Below are positions 35,345 through 47,446 of a stretch of DNA of 64,000 nt, piece after piece (positions within the stretch are counted from its first letter, which is position 1; the number at the start of each line of letters is the position of its first letter). Source of the DNA: Daedaleopsis sinensis (Eukaryota; Basidiomycota; Agaricomycetes; Polyporales; Polyporaceae); contig CM066306.1 in assembly GCA_033807695.1 (NCBI GenBank), positions 1,674,001 through 1,738,000 of the forward strand, written 5' to 3'. The translations under genes and the position numbers were made by a program. The notes under the pieces were generated by a model that saw nothing but the letters and a program-made list of their open reading frames with translations, ran no database searches and was not told the origin of the DNA.

Positions 35345-36070
35345 TCAAGCGCTCACATTGTACACAGACAGATCCGCCGCCGCCCCCGGCGACACCCACA
35401 CCGCGCACACGTCCCCCCCAAACTCCCCGATCGCACGCGCCCCGCGGTCCTCGAAGCCCACGCCCCGGAACACCGCGCACGCCGCCGTATTCCCCGTGTC
35501 CGTGAAGCCCAGCACCGCGTCGAGCCCGAGCCCGAGCCCGCGCGCGTACTCGACGAGCGCGAGGGAGGCCTCGCGCGCGTACCCCCTGCGCATCTCCTCC
35601 GGCAGGATCGCGAAGCCGAGGTCTGGGACGGTGTGTGCGGTCGGGCTGGTGCCGCGCATGAGCGAGACGGTGCCGATCGGCTTGCAGCGCGCGAGCTTCT
35701 TCGCGAAGGGCGCGTCGGCCGTGCGGGACTCTGACTCGGGGCCAACGGAGGAGGAGGGGGAGGCGGCGGGGGCGGCAGAAGAGGAAGTGGGGGCGGGGGC
35801 AGAGGAAGTGGGGGCGGGGGGCTTGAGGCTGACCATGTACTGGCCGTATCCGTAGCGCGCGTACCACTCCGCGAAGCGCGTGGCGATGTGCGCGCGCGCG
35901 GCCTCGCGCGTGGTGATCGACGACGGGCGGCCGCCCCGCGCGTGCTCGACGAAGGGCGCGGAGTTGTAGAGCGCGACGAGGAGGTCGCAGTGCGCGTCGA
36001 GCGCGGGGTTCGGGTGCGAGACGTACAGGCGCGGGGTCTCGAGGTGCCACTGCCAGTTCGGGTCTGTCAT
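35345..36070 (-). CDS. GNAT-family N-acetyltransferase (RimJ/RimL-like)
   Basis: A single-exon gene of 241 residues. It starts with MTDPNWQWHLETPRLYV; the TPRL motif is typical of GNAT_3 (RimJ/L) enzymes. A Pro/Ala/Ser-rich insertion of about 25 residues follows YMVSLKP. The core then reads KPIGTVSLMRG, DLGFAILPEEMRRGYAREAS (acetyl-CoA loop RRGYA) and FTDTGNTAACAVFRGVGFED. Family members acetylate protein N-termini or small molecules; the substrate here is unknown. Codon use is extremely GC-rich and the opposite strand is also open, but the conserved motifs choose this strand. Confidence 0.87.
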   Translation of the reverse strand: MTDPNWQWHLETPRLYVSHPNPALDAHCDLLVALYNSAPFVEHARGGRPSSITTREAARAHIATRFAEWYARYGYGQYMVSLKPPAPTSSAPAPTSSSAAPAASPSSSVGPESESRTADAPFAKKLARCKPIGTVSLMRGTSPTAHTVPDLGFAILPEEMRRGYAREASLALVEYARGLGLGLDAVLGFTDTGNTAACAVFRGVGFEDRGARAIGEFGGDVCAVWVSPGAAADLSVYNVSA

Positions 36071-36497
36071 CGCGCGCGGTGGCTGTGCTGGAGGGGGGGA
36101 GCGTTATGTGATTGCAGCGCTGGCGGTGCACGATGCGGTTGGCGGCGTTTGACTTTGTTGGCTGTAATGTCGCGCGCGGGGTTTGCGATAGACTTAAGAT
36201 GGGGGGATGGGGAGATGGAGGTGGGTGTTCGTTGGGTGATGTCGATGAAAGTCACAGCTGATCGTGAGGAAGCGAAGTAACACATTCAGTCAATATGGAA
36301 CTTCGTGAGGAAGGAGTACCGTGACCGCACGCACCGCCCGTGAGTTGTGTTTTGTGTTTCGCTGTCGACGGTGTTCGACGGTGACGCTGATCAGACCCGC
36401 TCGCGTTAGTCTTAAGTATATCGACTGGCAGAGTCATTCCGACTGATGACTCGGCCGCAGGTCTGCGCCGGCACCGATATCGATGCGGCGATAGACA

Positions 36498-36600
36498 TAG
36501 GCTGAAAGTTCTTTGTCAGAGGGGCTCAGAGGGGTGCGGATGACCCCCGTGGGAACGTCGGAGACTGAACCCCCCTCTCAGCACAAGAACTTCCAGCCTC
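36498..36600. repeat. Imperfect inverted repeat, about 100 bp
   Basis: The left arm GGCTGAAAGTTCTTTGT (from 36500) is mirrored by the right arm whose complement reads GGCTGGAAGTTCTTGT (from 36598). Inner arms AGAGGGG and CCCCTCT extend the pairing. The loop is about 30 nt. It has no coding frame. Confidence 0.7.
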
Positions 36601-39556
36601 TAAGTACTCTGTAGGAACGACTGTCTTCCGGGAACTAGTAGTAGAGGCTGGTTCACGAGCCTAGGTAGACACGGCCGTGTGACACTGATACGCCCACGAT
36701 GGACGTGGACGGCGTGGACACGGTGAGTGCAGGAGGTTGGCTGCCAGTGTGGTTGGACGTTGTTCGAGTACTGCCCGCAGATACTTACAATCCGGCACGC
36801 GCGACACATTGCTTCGGAAAAATCACAAATCACAAATCAGGGTGGTGGTGTGCCCAGGCGTCGACGTCGATGTCAACGCCCGCGCCCGCGCCCGCGGTTA
36901 CGTGCGATGCTGCATATGCATGTTTTAGTATGTTATGTAGTGTTGATGGGTCGTGGCGGTGCAGCGGGAGCTGTACACGCAGTAAGTAAGTACTACTACC
37001 TATCTCATGCAACGCCTCGCGGGAGTCGGGACTGTTCACGCACACAGGGACTGGTTGCCCAGCAGCGCAGTGTGCACGGATAGGTACTAGGATACAGGAT
37101 CTCGAGGTACTGAACGTTAACTCGCACTCAGGCAGGGCGCAGGCGTGGTGGTTGGGAAGACCCCACGCAATTTGAATCCGAATCCCGATGGAGTGGGGGT
37201 CACCTGATCATGAGGGTTAGGCTGGAGAGGCGCGCGCCGTGTAAGCCACCGCATCCTGCGCACACACCTCCATTGCCAGCCTTTGCCATTGCCAGCAGCG
37301 ATTCCACCTCCTGCGGCCACGGTACACGCACCCCCCTCGACCCTCGCTCGAGTACGCGCCAGCTTCAGCATCCGACACGAGCGCGAGATCTGCCGGGGCG
37401 TGCGACCTCCGTGATAGGCTCCAACCTGAACCTGAACTGGCAGTCCAGCCTGAGGCCGGCGAGCTCGACTGCGCCTGACGAGAACGCCGGGGCTGGTCGA
37501 TGTGCTCGAGCTCCCGGCTGCCAGGGATGGGTGGTGGGATTGCCGTGCGGAGGTGTCCGCAGCCGGCCCCCCACTGGTAGTCGGGACAACTACGTCGACG
37601 CGCCAGGATGTAGCGACATCTGCGACTTGGGCTGGACTCGAGCTGAGCTCACTGATGGCAAGACAATCGCAGGGCCCCGCCCCAGAACCTCGCCCATCTG
37701 CGTCTGCGTCTGCATGCATCACCGGCACCTCCCTCGTCCGCAGAGCACCCCGGGCCGTACGGTCGTCGACATACGCCGGCCCCCTTGTGCACGGCGGAGA
37801 CGGGCACCCGTGCGCGGCAGAGGAAAAAAAGGCGGTTCTCGACGAGGCGCCAGCGCTGCAGATGAGATCCTGATTCCTGATTCCTGCGAAGCCCTCCGAG
37901 TCAGTGATCGATATGATATCCTCCGCGGGCCATATCGAGCAAGCACGCTGCCCAGTGCAGTGCGTCGCCTGTCGCCGGCGAGCGGCGACCCAAGCCGTAC
38001 GAAATCGCACAGTCGCCGGGGGCCCTGTCCGCGCGGCGCGATTGTCATGTCGTTATGTCGGGAGTGGGGGGACATACGCATACGCATGCGTACGTACGCA
38101 ACTGCGAACTCATAGGCCAATTGCAAGGCTGCGCGTGCGCCAGGCGCGGAGATGGCATGGAAGACGTGTGCGACAGGCCGATAGCGAGGAAAGACGTTTG
38201 GAGCCCGGACGCGGACGCCGCACGCGTCGACGGTCGCACCCCCCAAGCGGGAGATTTGCCTCGTCTGTGCGCGTATGGCGCGTAGGGCCCGGGCGGGGGG
38301 TCGCCCGCCCCTGTCCGTTGTGCGTTGCACGCTTCGCGGACGTAAGGCTGGGAGATAGCGCGGCGCCGATCGAGGGGGCATGGCGAGTGGAAAATTGCGC
38401 GAGGGCGGGGCGCGCGCGCGTGCATTCAGTCGAGCTCGCGGGGCGTGGTCCGCAGCGGGCCGCAGGGTCGGGGATAGGCGTTCCGATGGGCCAGATAGCG
38501 AGATAGCAGCACGGGGCGCGATCGATCTCGCGCGTCGTCGGCGTCGGGGCTGGCTGGGGTCGGAGAGAGATTAATGGGTGGGAGCGCCGCGGGGGAGATC
38601 TGCGTACGGGAATGGCTAGCGCAGCGGCCGCATTTCATTGTCGCAGAAAATGGTGGGCCGTCCGCGCACGCCCAGTCTTCGCAAGACACCGATCATGGCG
38701 AGCCCGGCTTCTGACCCGAGCACCGACGCGTCCACGGAATGTTCTGCCCCAAACATTGTCCCATCCCACCGTTAATTGCCTCGCTCTTCGGACTCTGGCG
38801 CGCGGGCCTTCACAGGCATCCTCGGCGGTCTTCTCCTCAGGCAGTCCCTCTACTCGATTCGGACGTGACGACCCTGACCGCTGCCGACATCAAATTCGAC
38901 CACAATCCCTTGATTGCACACCGCCGGGCTTCGACACTGGGGCTCGCAGAGGTGTGCCGCGAAGGTTTCTGAATCTGCCTCTGTATCTGCAGGTGGTTCC
39001 AGCAGCTAGAAGGACGTCGGAGGCAGCGCAGTGGCAGGAGCGCAATGTCGAGCTTTTGGCTTGTTTATCGTTTGTTGGGACGACGGTGGCGTGGGAGACC
39101 TGCGCGCGCTCTGTTTGGCGAGAAAGAACACCTGCGTGCGATGAAACCCTCCTGTCACTCGCCCTGACGCCTGCTGTCTCCCTTGGTTTTTTTCTAGCCC
39201 TATCGACCGGAAGAAGTCTGGGTTGTTGATGCTTGCTCGCGTGTAGATGCAGCTGTCTCCGCCAGGCGGTCTGCTGCCGTGCTCGATTTTCGTGTCAGGC
39301 CACTCTACCACAGATTGCGCATGTATGTGTCGTGCAGGTGCAGGGCATCCGAGTCGCACCGGTGGCTTCTGGGTCGCTGGGCCGCGCTGGGTGCTACGAA
39401 CGAGTCTGGAGGCTGCTGGGGCTTGCACGAGAGGAGAGCGACGGCGGAAGGGGGGACGGGCGCGTCCGTAGCTAGGACGCTAAATGGGCGCCATGGAACG
39501 CAGGAATGGCAGGGTGGATTCCCAGGGGGGGCTTGTGACGTGCGATCGCTGGTGCA

Positions 39557-39610
39557 GTGGGCAGCGCGCGGGGACTGGGCAGCGCGCGGGGACTGGGCAG
39601 CGGACGGCAG
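39557..39610. repeat. 18 bp tandem repeat, three units
   Basis: The unit CTGGGCAGCGCGCGGGGA occurs in about three copies, the first and last slightly changed. It lies about 180 bp before the TATA box of the mei2-like gene. Confidence 0.75.
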
Positions 39611-39785
39611 AGGAGGGAGGTCTCCTGCTGAACACGCCCAGACTCGCGTCAGGATCCGCGGATGTGGGCAATCTACTCTCGGCTCTCCCCACCTCCCTCC
39701 TCCCTTCTGGGACCCCGCCCCGTCCGCATGCGCAGACGACCGCCTTCTCCCGTCCCTCCCGACCTGTCTCTCCCCGGCTCCCACA

Positions 39786-39792
39786 TATAAAA
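39786..39792 (+). promoter_or_regulatory. TATA box of the mei2-like gene
   Basis: TATAAAA is followed by a long pyrimidine-rich tract (CCCCCCTCGCTCTTTTCCCCC), a usual basidiomycete initiator context. It lies about 195 bp before the proposed ATG at 39984. Confidence 0.6.
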
Positions 39793-39983
39793 CCCCCCGC
39801 TCGCCCCCCTCGCTCTTTTCCCCCATCTTGCGTCGTCCCAGCTCTTGTCTCTTGCTTCCTCGCTGCTCTCCTGCGAGACGCGTAGCTTGTGCTTCTTAGG
39901 CTCCCTGTCCTGTACCATCTTCGCACGCCTCGCTCGATCACTTTCTTTGTCTTATTTCCTCTGTCGCTATATCCGCCGTCTCA

Positions 39984-42900
39984 ATGGATCGGAACGCTGT
40001 ACCTTTCCCTACCTCGCATCACCCCGAAGATGCAAGTACCGCTTTCATTGCCCTCATCATCTCCTTCCCACGTTTATTGACCGCCCGTCCTTTCCAGCCC
40101 TCGGACAAAAATCTCGCGGTCCCGCTTCGCCTCCATCCTACTCCTTCTCTCCCGAATCTGTCGTAAGTCGACCGCCCGCCCCTCTTCTTGCCCTTCTACA
40201 GGCGCGGACGTTGACCCATTAAACAGACATTCACATCGCTATTCCTGTTTCCCTACGCGTGCCCCCCTCCAGGGTCCCGCCCGGCACCGCCCCCACTTGC
40301 GTCCCCTCGACCTCGCGTCGTCTCCTTCTTCGTCTCCCGCTAAAAAGGAACCCGCCGACCGCCTTGGCCCTCTTCCTACGCTGCTCACCCCTCCGCTCAC
40401 CCCCGCCTCGTCTTTCAACTCGGCCACAAACGATACCCCGTCCACGCCACCCGACTTCAACTCTCCGCTTCGCCAGTGGAGCACTTCGCACGACCGTCAG
40501 CGTGTCGCCGCGGCGCATACCGCGTACACGGCCGCTCTCCAGATGAGCGCCCTGAGCCCGTCCGTAACAGGTTACCTCACCCCCAAGAGCGCTCGTTCCC
40601 AGTCTCTTTCCTCCGACGACAACACCGGCGCGGTATCGGGCCCGACCTCAGTTCCGGACCCTTCCACGCTCGCCTCTGGCCTCGCCAGCGCGGATATCAC
40701 CCCAAGAGACGAACATCCACGTATCCCCATCTTGGATGCCCAGGAGAGTGCGGTCGTGCCTTACCTCCACATCGAGGAGGTGTCTGGCGACACGCCCACG
40801 CGTTTCGTGCTGGTAAGTGTACGCCCGGTCCATGTATGCGCGCATATACCCATCTGTTTGGACATGGCTAGGTCCGCAACGTTCCCCGGGATGCGTCGTC
40901 CAAGGCATTGATGGAGGCCTTCTCCGGCATGGGGCAAGTCAGGGGCATTCTCGCGCGGTTTCTGTCCACCTACGGTATCATTTTCGTCGCATTCTACGAT
41001 ACCAGGCACGCCATTCGTGCGTTGTCGCTCATCTCCAACAACCCGTATTCTGCGTTCGAGAATGTCCGTTTGGAGTCTGCGTTCGTTTCTCCCGCACAAG
41101 TGGAACAGGTACGATCGCTTTCTCTGCATCGTTCCCCCTACCCTTTTCTCACCTCGCCCTGCAGGTCATCGGAAAGTCTCCCTCTCTCTCGGATCTGGAC
41201 GGCTCGTTTTTTGTTACAGTAGAAGATGTGTACGTACCTCCGAAGAGCGTACAGAACATACTCGCTTCCTTCGGCGAGTTAGCTTCCTTTAGTGCGGCAG
41301 GTACAGACCCGCACGACCAGGTGAGAGCATCGCTGTCGGCTCACATCGTTTGCGTCTAACAATGCTGTGTGCTCAGACTTTCCATGTCGAGTACTATGAC
41401 TGCCGAAACGCAGCCAACGCCTTCAAGTCTCTCGACAAGCGTCCTATCTTGGGGGCTCGATTCACTCTCTTTTCCAACAAGGACGTGTTAGAACATCCCC
41501 TTCGATTGATGCAGGGCGGTGCGGGTGGCGTGGAGCCCGTAGGTTATCTCATTAGCTGCTTCTGAACGATATTGACGCTCCGCTGTTATAGGACGGGGAA
41601 TATCACCGCGCAGTCCAAGGTGAGAAGCGTTCATTCCCCAGACACACATGGAGCGCTCATCTCCATGGTCACCGTCCCGTTCAGGGGTCGCGCGTCCTCG
41701 AAGCATGAGTACGAGCGAGGGCGTGGGAATTCATGAATCGACGAGGAAGGTTAAGAACGTCCAGGAAGTCTGTCAAGACCACGAGCGGCGTTTTTCGAAC
41801 GACCTGTTTTTCGACGCTGTTGGTAAAGTAGGTAATTGTGATTTATGACGGGGATATTAAAGGCTGACGAGCTTTTATATCTCCAGGTCCCCGACCCTTC
41901 TCCCGCCAGCCCTTCTCGCCCGCGCAGTATCAGCGCGAGTGCCGAAGAGTACGCCGGCTTTGTGAAGATGCAGCACTATGCTGCTGGCTTCGTGGCACCT
42001 GCTCCCCAGTATTCGTACCCCGACTACCCGTACCCTCATTACGCCCCTCCGACTATGATGCCTGCTCCGGCCATGTATCCCGCTCCGCCTCCTCCGATGT
42101 ACGCATATTCGTATCCCAACCTCCCCGTCGGCCCTTCGGATCCTTGGATGGCGCCACTCGTCTCTCGCACCCCGATGCCATACTCGTCACCGATGCCCGC
42201 CCCTATGCCCGCGCCCTCGGCTTTCATTCCGTCTCCCAGGACGACACCCGAGGACCACCAGAACGCCCGTACGTCTCTCCAGGTCTATGACGATCGTCGT
42301 CGTGCGGTCGACCGCATGGATGCCGTCGGCGGCCAACGGGCTCCTGGCGCCAAGAACACGTTGGACATCTCGGCGATCGAGAACGGAATGGACACGCGGA
42401 CCACCGTCATGATCAAGAACATCCCTAACAAGATGACGGACAAGGACCTGAAGGCGTTCATCGACGGCGTGTGCCCCCGACGAATCGACTTCATGTACCT
42501 TCGCATGGACTTTCAGAACGGTATGTCGTGCACTCTGTCCCACGTTAGGGCATACGCTTACCGCTTTGTACTTGCTCAGGATGCAATGTCGGCTACGCGT
42601 TCGTGAACTTCATTACCGTACAGGATCTTCTCGTGTTCGCGAAGTCGCAGATCGGCGTTAAATGGTATGCATACATACGCGCTACAGAGGATGGCACTAA
42701 TCTAACATCTTACAGGAACATGTACTCGAGCGAGAAGACGCTGCAGATGTGCTACGCGACGTATCAGTGAGTGTTGTTGTACGAAGCAGCGGTCGTTGCT
42801 CATGTCGCCGCACCAGGGGGAAGGAGGCGCTCGTCGAGAAGTTCAAGAACTCGTGTGTCATGGACGAGAAGGAGGCCTGGCGCCCCAAGATCTACTACTC

Positions 42901-43081
42901 GGACGGGCCCAGCGAAGGCCTTCCGGAGCCCTTCCCCACGCCGACGCACATGCGCAGGAAGGAGCGCAGCCAGCACAACCGCGGCTCGCTGTTCGTCCCG
43001 GGCACCAACCACTATGCGTCCGCCGGGGGCGGCGCGCTCTACCACCGCCGTCCCCACCCCCCGCGCATGTCTGCGCGGTGA
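39984..43081 (+). CDS. mei2: Mei2-like RNA-binding protein with three RRMs
   Basis: In fission yeast Mei2 is the RNA-binding switch to meiosis; basidiomycete relatives are less studied. Exons read: 39984-40035, 40098-40162, 40273-40812, 40872-41108, 41164-41320, 41377 onward, and several more to the stop at 43081. A Ser/Pro/Thr-rich N-terminus precedes RRM1 (LVRNVPRDASSKALMEAFS...GIIFVAFYD) and RRM2 (FFVTVEDVYVPPKSVQNIL...TFHVEYYDCRNAANAF). A Tyr/Pro/Met-rich linker follows (about 41,885-42,240). The C-terminal Mei2 RRM has TTVMIKNIPNKMTDKDLKAF, DFMYLRMDFQN and CNVGYAFVNF. It ends in a basic HHRR-type tail (GALYHRRPHPPRMSAR). The start is the first ATG after the TATA box and could be revised. 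The middle exons (41,520-41,890) are the least certain. Confidence 0.88.
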
Positions 43082-44026
43082 TGCGTTCCCCCTCGTGTGT
43101 CTGCGCGATGGTGCGGCCGTCGGCTGGCCTCAGGCGTGCACGCAACTACGCATCGTTTTTCGCGGACTTTTCTCTCGGCTGCTGCGCTCGCCCGTGGTTA
43201 GGGCCGGACCCCTGACACGTGCATGGACTCTTATACTAATCGTTTTCTCTCCCGCTTTCTCAATACGCTACCGCACGCAACTGGCTTCCGTCTGCGCGCT
43301 GTCCCCTGCACCTGCTCCTCGCGTCCGTTGTACTTGCTAACCTTCGCCGTCGCACCGCTTTCCGCTTTCCTTTCCGCTTTTCGCGTTCCCTGCAATCACC
43401 TGTCGTTTACCGCCGCGCATCTTCCTTCGATATCCACCACGCTTTACCTCTACCATATACGATCCTTGTCTTTATTTAGGGGCCGCGAACGCGCCGTTCT
43501 GTATACTACTACTATTGTGTTCCTTCCGTACTTCCAGCTCGCTTAGTACTTACATCGTGCTTATTCTATGGCGTCTCGCCCATCAACACAACCAGCTGCG
43601 CGCTGAGCGCTGCTGCCTAGACTGCGAGATAAGGATAAGCGATGCATTGACTATACTTACTTATCGACGGCGTAGCAGACGGGCTGATCGCAGCAGCCCC
43701 GAAGCGTACATGCCAGGCCGACAAGGACTCGGAGGCCGTAAGGGGCTGCGGCGGGCGGCATGCACAGCTATGATGCGTGAGTGGTGATAGTATACGTATA
43801 CGCGCGTCGCGATCTGCAGACGGATCTTGTGGGTCCGAGTGTGCTCGCAGGAGCGGGAGCGGAGTCCGAACGGCGCTGCTTGGAACCTCTTGGAACTTGG
43901 AGCTTGGAACTTGCGATTGCCCGTCGCCAAGTGACTAGTGAGCGCTGAGCCCCGGCCGTGGCAGGACAGGGCAGGACCAGGGGGGATTTTGGGCCGCCGG
44001 CGGGTGCATTCGTCGCTTGAGACTTG

Positions 44027-44115
44027 AGACTCGGACTCGAGACTTGATGCTCGGACTTGGACTTGATGCTCGGACTTGGACTTGATGCTCGGACTCGAGA
44101 CTCGCTGCTCGGCGC
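44027..44115. repeat. 19 bp minisatellite
   Basis: The unit ACTTGATGCTCGGACTTGG repeats about two and a half times, with degenerate copies on both sides (GAGACTTGAGACTCGGACTCG). Related words occur near 1940-2000, 2110-2130, 43885-43915 and 48545-48575. Confidence 0.75.
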
Positions 44116-44447
44116 CCAACGTTCACCTTGAGCGCGGACTCGGGCTCGGACGCGGACGCGGACTCGGACTCGGAATGGATTGGCGATGGTACGTCCACAC
44201 ACGCACCCAGCACCAGCAAGTCATCCAGCGACTCGTGTCTGGGGCCACGTCGGCAATCACGGACGTACGTAGTGGGGGTTCGGGTTCTGGCTCACGCTCT
44301 CAGGCTGACGTCGTCAAACGTGATGCATGGGCCGCGGAGTGCGCTGACGCGATACGACGTGCGTATGACAGCCTGAGGGACGGACAACTCAGCGACTCGG
44401 ACGGCGTGTTGAGCGGCTCTGTCCGTCGACACACACGTACACACACG

Positions 44448-44474
44448 CACGCTACCCGTGGCACGGGTAGCGTG
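44448..44474. repeat. Near-perfect 27 bp palindrome
   Basis: CACGCTACCCGTG, one G, then CACGGGTAGCGTG: 13 bp arms without mismatch. It lies about 540 bp beyond the stop of DUF4436-like copy 1 and next to a short CA-rich run. Confidence 0.85.
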
Positions 44475-45009
44475 ACGGCGGTGAGTACGGGCGTAGTGAC
44501 GTTGATATGACGTTGACGATAGATACTTAACAGCCTGAGATGCCGTGGTGGTGGGCCGCGGCAGGAGCAAGGAGCACGGAACAGGGACGGGGAACGAGGA
44601 CAGGACGGGGACAGGGGACAGGGAACGAGCACAGGACGGGGAAGTTGGCTCCGACGCGGGATCGGAGGCGTCCCACGGGCCACGGCGCGCAGGCGGGCTG
44701 CTTCTCGCCATCTCCGTCTTCTCCGTCTTCCCCGCCGTTGTGTTCTTGCTACCCGAGAGAGCCACCCGCGAGAGTTCGTGTTCGTATGCAGAGATTAGCC
44801 CGACTCCCGAGGGCCCGGGCGGACGGACTGCGCGCGCACGAGATGAGGCTCGAGAAGCTGAAGCCGAAGCCCCGAGTCCGACGTCGGGCGAACCACACAC
44901 AGACGGGCCGTGCCGCAGCATAATGCAGGTAGGGTCGCGCCCAGCTAGTGACGATGGTATGGAGCACAGGAATGCGACGAGGACGGGGTCGGGATAGCGG
45001 GATCTGGGG

Positions 45010-46440
45010 CTAGTGCTGGAGCAAGGGCAGGGCCTCGGGCAGCGGGAGCGCGCCGCCCTTCTCGGGGTCCGCGGCCGCATCGCTGTCGGATGCGACCGCC
45101 TTGGCGCGCTCACGGGTGCGTTCCTGATCGTCCGCTTGCTGCTGCGCCGCCCGCTTCTGGCGGCGGAGGCCGACGTTGACGACGAGGTAGAGCGAGGCGA
45201 GGGAGATGATGACCATTTGGAGGAAGGTCCCGCATGAGTCTGAGAGATGGAAGGGACGAGTGTCAGCGATGGCCTCTCGACGCGACCGAGCACGGACGAC
45301 CGCGCAGTGGAGGTGCGGACGCACCTAGGAGCAGACCTGTTGCATGATGTGCAGGGGCGCGGGATGTGTGTCAATGGAACTTGGAGAACGGAGAACGGAT
45401 CTGCGACTTGTGCTCACCGAACGCAGGCGCGTCGACCCACAGCGCGCGCAGCGCCGGGATGGTGAGGATGACGCTGACAGGGAGGATGAGCACGCCCTCT
45501 GACATGGCCAGGCCCTCCCAGGCGGAGAGCGCGATGTAGACGACGACGGCGGTCAGCAGCCAGTTGACGACGAAGAGGACCATGACGAAGAGCTGGCTGA
45601 GCACGGGGCGGTGGAACGAGTACTGGACGGCGCGGGCGCGGGTCGGGGTCGAGTCGTTGAGCGAGAGCGTTATGACGTCCGCGTCTTTGTTCAGGATGGG
45701 CTGGAAGCTGTTCGTCGCGTCGGCGATGCGGAGGAACAGGATCGGGACGCCGATGCCGCTGTCTGGCGTGAGGGCGCGGAAGAAGGTGTCGAGCAAGTAG
45801 GTGTCGAACGGGTAAGCGTACTGCTGGTCCTGCCCGTACCAAGCCGTCACCTCGAGCAGGTGTTCCGTCTGTATCTCGACAGAGGTCTGTATGCTAGAAG
45901 AGCACATTGCCGCATCAGCCTAATAGGTGAAACGTGATACTCTAGTAGCTCAGGCTGCGTACTAGAACTCGTTTCCTGTTTGCTCATCGTACCACAGGTT
46001 GGCGGTGGGATCGTAAGAGCCGCTGGCATTCGTGGCACCATCGACGTAGAAGTCAACCGCGATGTTGGGTCTCCCGCATTGCTGAGACCCGTAGCTACCG
46101 ACGTATAGGGCCAAGTTGCCACAGCCGAGGACCAACCAGGACATCTGGGCTTGACGAGCAGCAGCATCGATGTTGTACGCATGTCCCAGCAGAGCAACCT
46201 ATAGTGTGGCATACATGAGGCAAGTGGAAGGCGAGCCCAAGCGAGGGGACTGACCCCATCTTTCCCCTGCGCACCGTCGTCAATAGTTTTGCCGATATTG
46301 AAACGGCTTATGCCAGCGACCAGAAAGACAGAGGTGAATACGCCGCAAAGGAGAACGATTGCGATGGAGAACCATATGAATAGCCTTGTGCGGCGAGAGA
46401 GTCTCCGTGGACCACAGCAGATAAGAGGTCGGAAGGGCAT
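45010..46440 (-). CDS. DUF4436-like membrane protein, copy 1
   Basis: A conserved fungal membrane protein of unknown function. The start MPFRPLICCGPRR is followed by helix 1 (RLFIWFSIAIVLLCGVFTSVF). The extracytoplasmic domain includes MSWLVLGCGNLALYVG and CGRPNIAVDFYVDGATNASG. A conserved YAYPFDTYLLDTFFRALTPD stretch leads to helices FVMVLFVVNWLLTAVVVYIA, EGVLILPVSVILTIPALRAL and MVIISLASLYLVVNVG. The tail is charged and ends LPLPEALPLLQH. Between DAPAFG and DSCGTF a 12 nt exon (45334-45323) is needed. Compared with copy 2 the N-terminus has about 12 extra residues. PFDTY and the overall layout resemble DUF4436, but I hold that family name loosely. Confidence 0.72.
45323..45334 (-). other. 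12 nt internal exon, DUF4436-like copy 1
   Basis: GTCTGCTCCTAG between CAACAG and GTGCGT gives AFG-LLL-DSCGTF. The same 12 bases and splice layout are kept in copy 2. Confidence 0.72.
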
Positions 46441-47446
46441 CACAGGGATGTTCGAAGAGTTGGGTTCCGCTCGTTACATCTGAGAATATGTAGATGCCTG
46501 ATGTGAGCGTTCGCACACGAAATCGCGCCCACTATGCGAGAAACATGCACCAACCTCGTTTGGTCCATCCGGGGCTATCAACCAGGGGGTCGCGCAGCAG
46601 GGGATTTAGCACATGAGCGTACACTGCATTGTGGTTTGCCCCTGCTGGAATATTCAAATTCTGTTGGCACAGGTGAGAGCTCGAGACGACTCGGAGCATA
46701 TTACGAGGAGCTTGGGAGTGACGAACAGCAAATGTCTGTGGAAGATCCCAGGTCCAGCGTGTGAGCACCGCGATTCTGCAGACATTGTTTGCTTCCTCGG
46801 TAAGTACTCGGAGCCCGGGGACTTGAATGTGGCTGTCGGTCCATGGAGGGCTGAGAGCTGGTGCACTGCAAGCGGTTAGTATGCGAGGGGATGCAATAAG
46901 ATGCTATATTTATTGACGGGATTACGTACCACTCCTGTGAACGACTCGAACTGAAGGCTGGCCAGATTTTCAAGAAGCTGATATACAGAGCCACAGGCAG
47001 TCCGCAGGCTCTTGTGTATTTCAAATCATGATATCGCGAAGGTATCGGAGGCGGTATGGTGGTCGTTCCGCGTGCGAGTCGGCGATGGTGGGAAATGACA
47101 AACCCAAACGCACGCACAAGCGAGTCAAGTTCTGTGTTGAATCAACAGTTGAGTGTACAGCTTGAAGGTGAGTGAAACTGATGAGAGCCGATACACACCA
47201 TGGCATTAGAGAGTATGGACTGGACTCGGATTGACTCAGACTCGTCAACGTCGTCATACAGTGTGCTATCGGGTGACTTCTTACCTACGACGTTGTTGTT
47301 TGCATGAGATGATAACTGTCCGCGGTGGCTGCAGTGCGGGGAAGAAGAAGGGTGTTGAGATAGCTGCCCGATGCTGCCCATACTAGCCCATGAGGGGACG
47401 AGCGTCGCGAGTCGGAGGCGGAGTCGGTGGGAGGCGCTAACGTTGC
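46441..47446. other. Head-to-head spacer of unit 1
   Basis: Divergent spacer between DUF4436-like copy 1 and the glycosyltransferase-like remnant. It matches the spacer of unit 2 in patches (CATGATATCGCGAAGG near 47026 and 51115). No gene is supported. Confidence 0.5.

Larger units (their letters stand above)
36071..39983. other. 3.9 kb gene-poor region upstream of the mei2-like gene
   Basis: No supported gene. Long frames exist on both strands at about 37117-38115, but they lie antisense to each other, have no motif and follow the local GC content. The region holds an imperfect hairpin (36498-36600), an 18 bp tandem repeat (39557-39610) and, at its end, a pyrimidine-rich TATA promoter. It may serve as a long regulatory region for the mei2-like gene. 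Confidence 0.55.
43082..45009. other. Intergenic with repeats
   Basis: 3' flanks of mei2 and DUF4436-like copy 1. It contains the 19 bp minisatellite at 44027-44115, GACTCG/GGACGC runs at 44130-44175 and a 27 bp palindrome at 44448-44474. No gene seen. Confidence 0.6.

Noticed and set aside
37117..38115. Two overlapping frames of about 300 codons on opposite strands
   Set aside because: They are antisense to each other, rich in Arg/Pro/Ser, have no motif, and follow from high GC that suppresses stop codons.
44027..44115. Regular short repeats that might suggest a CRISPR array
   Set aside because: Units are contiguous without spacers and the genome is eukaryotic; it is a minisatellite.
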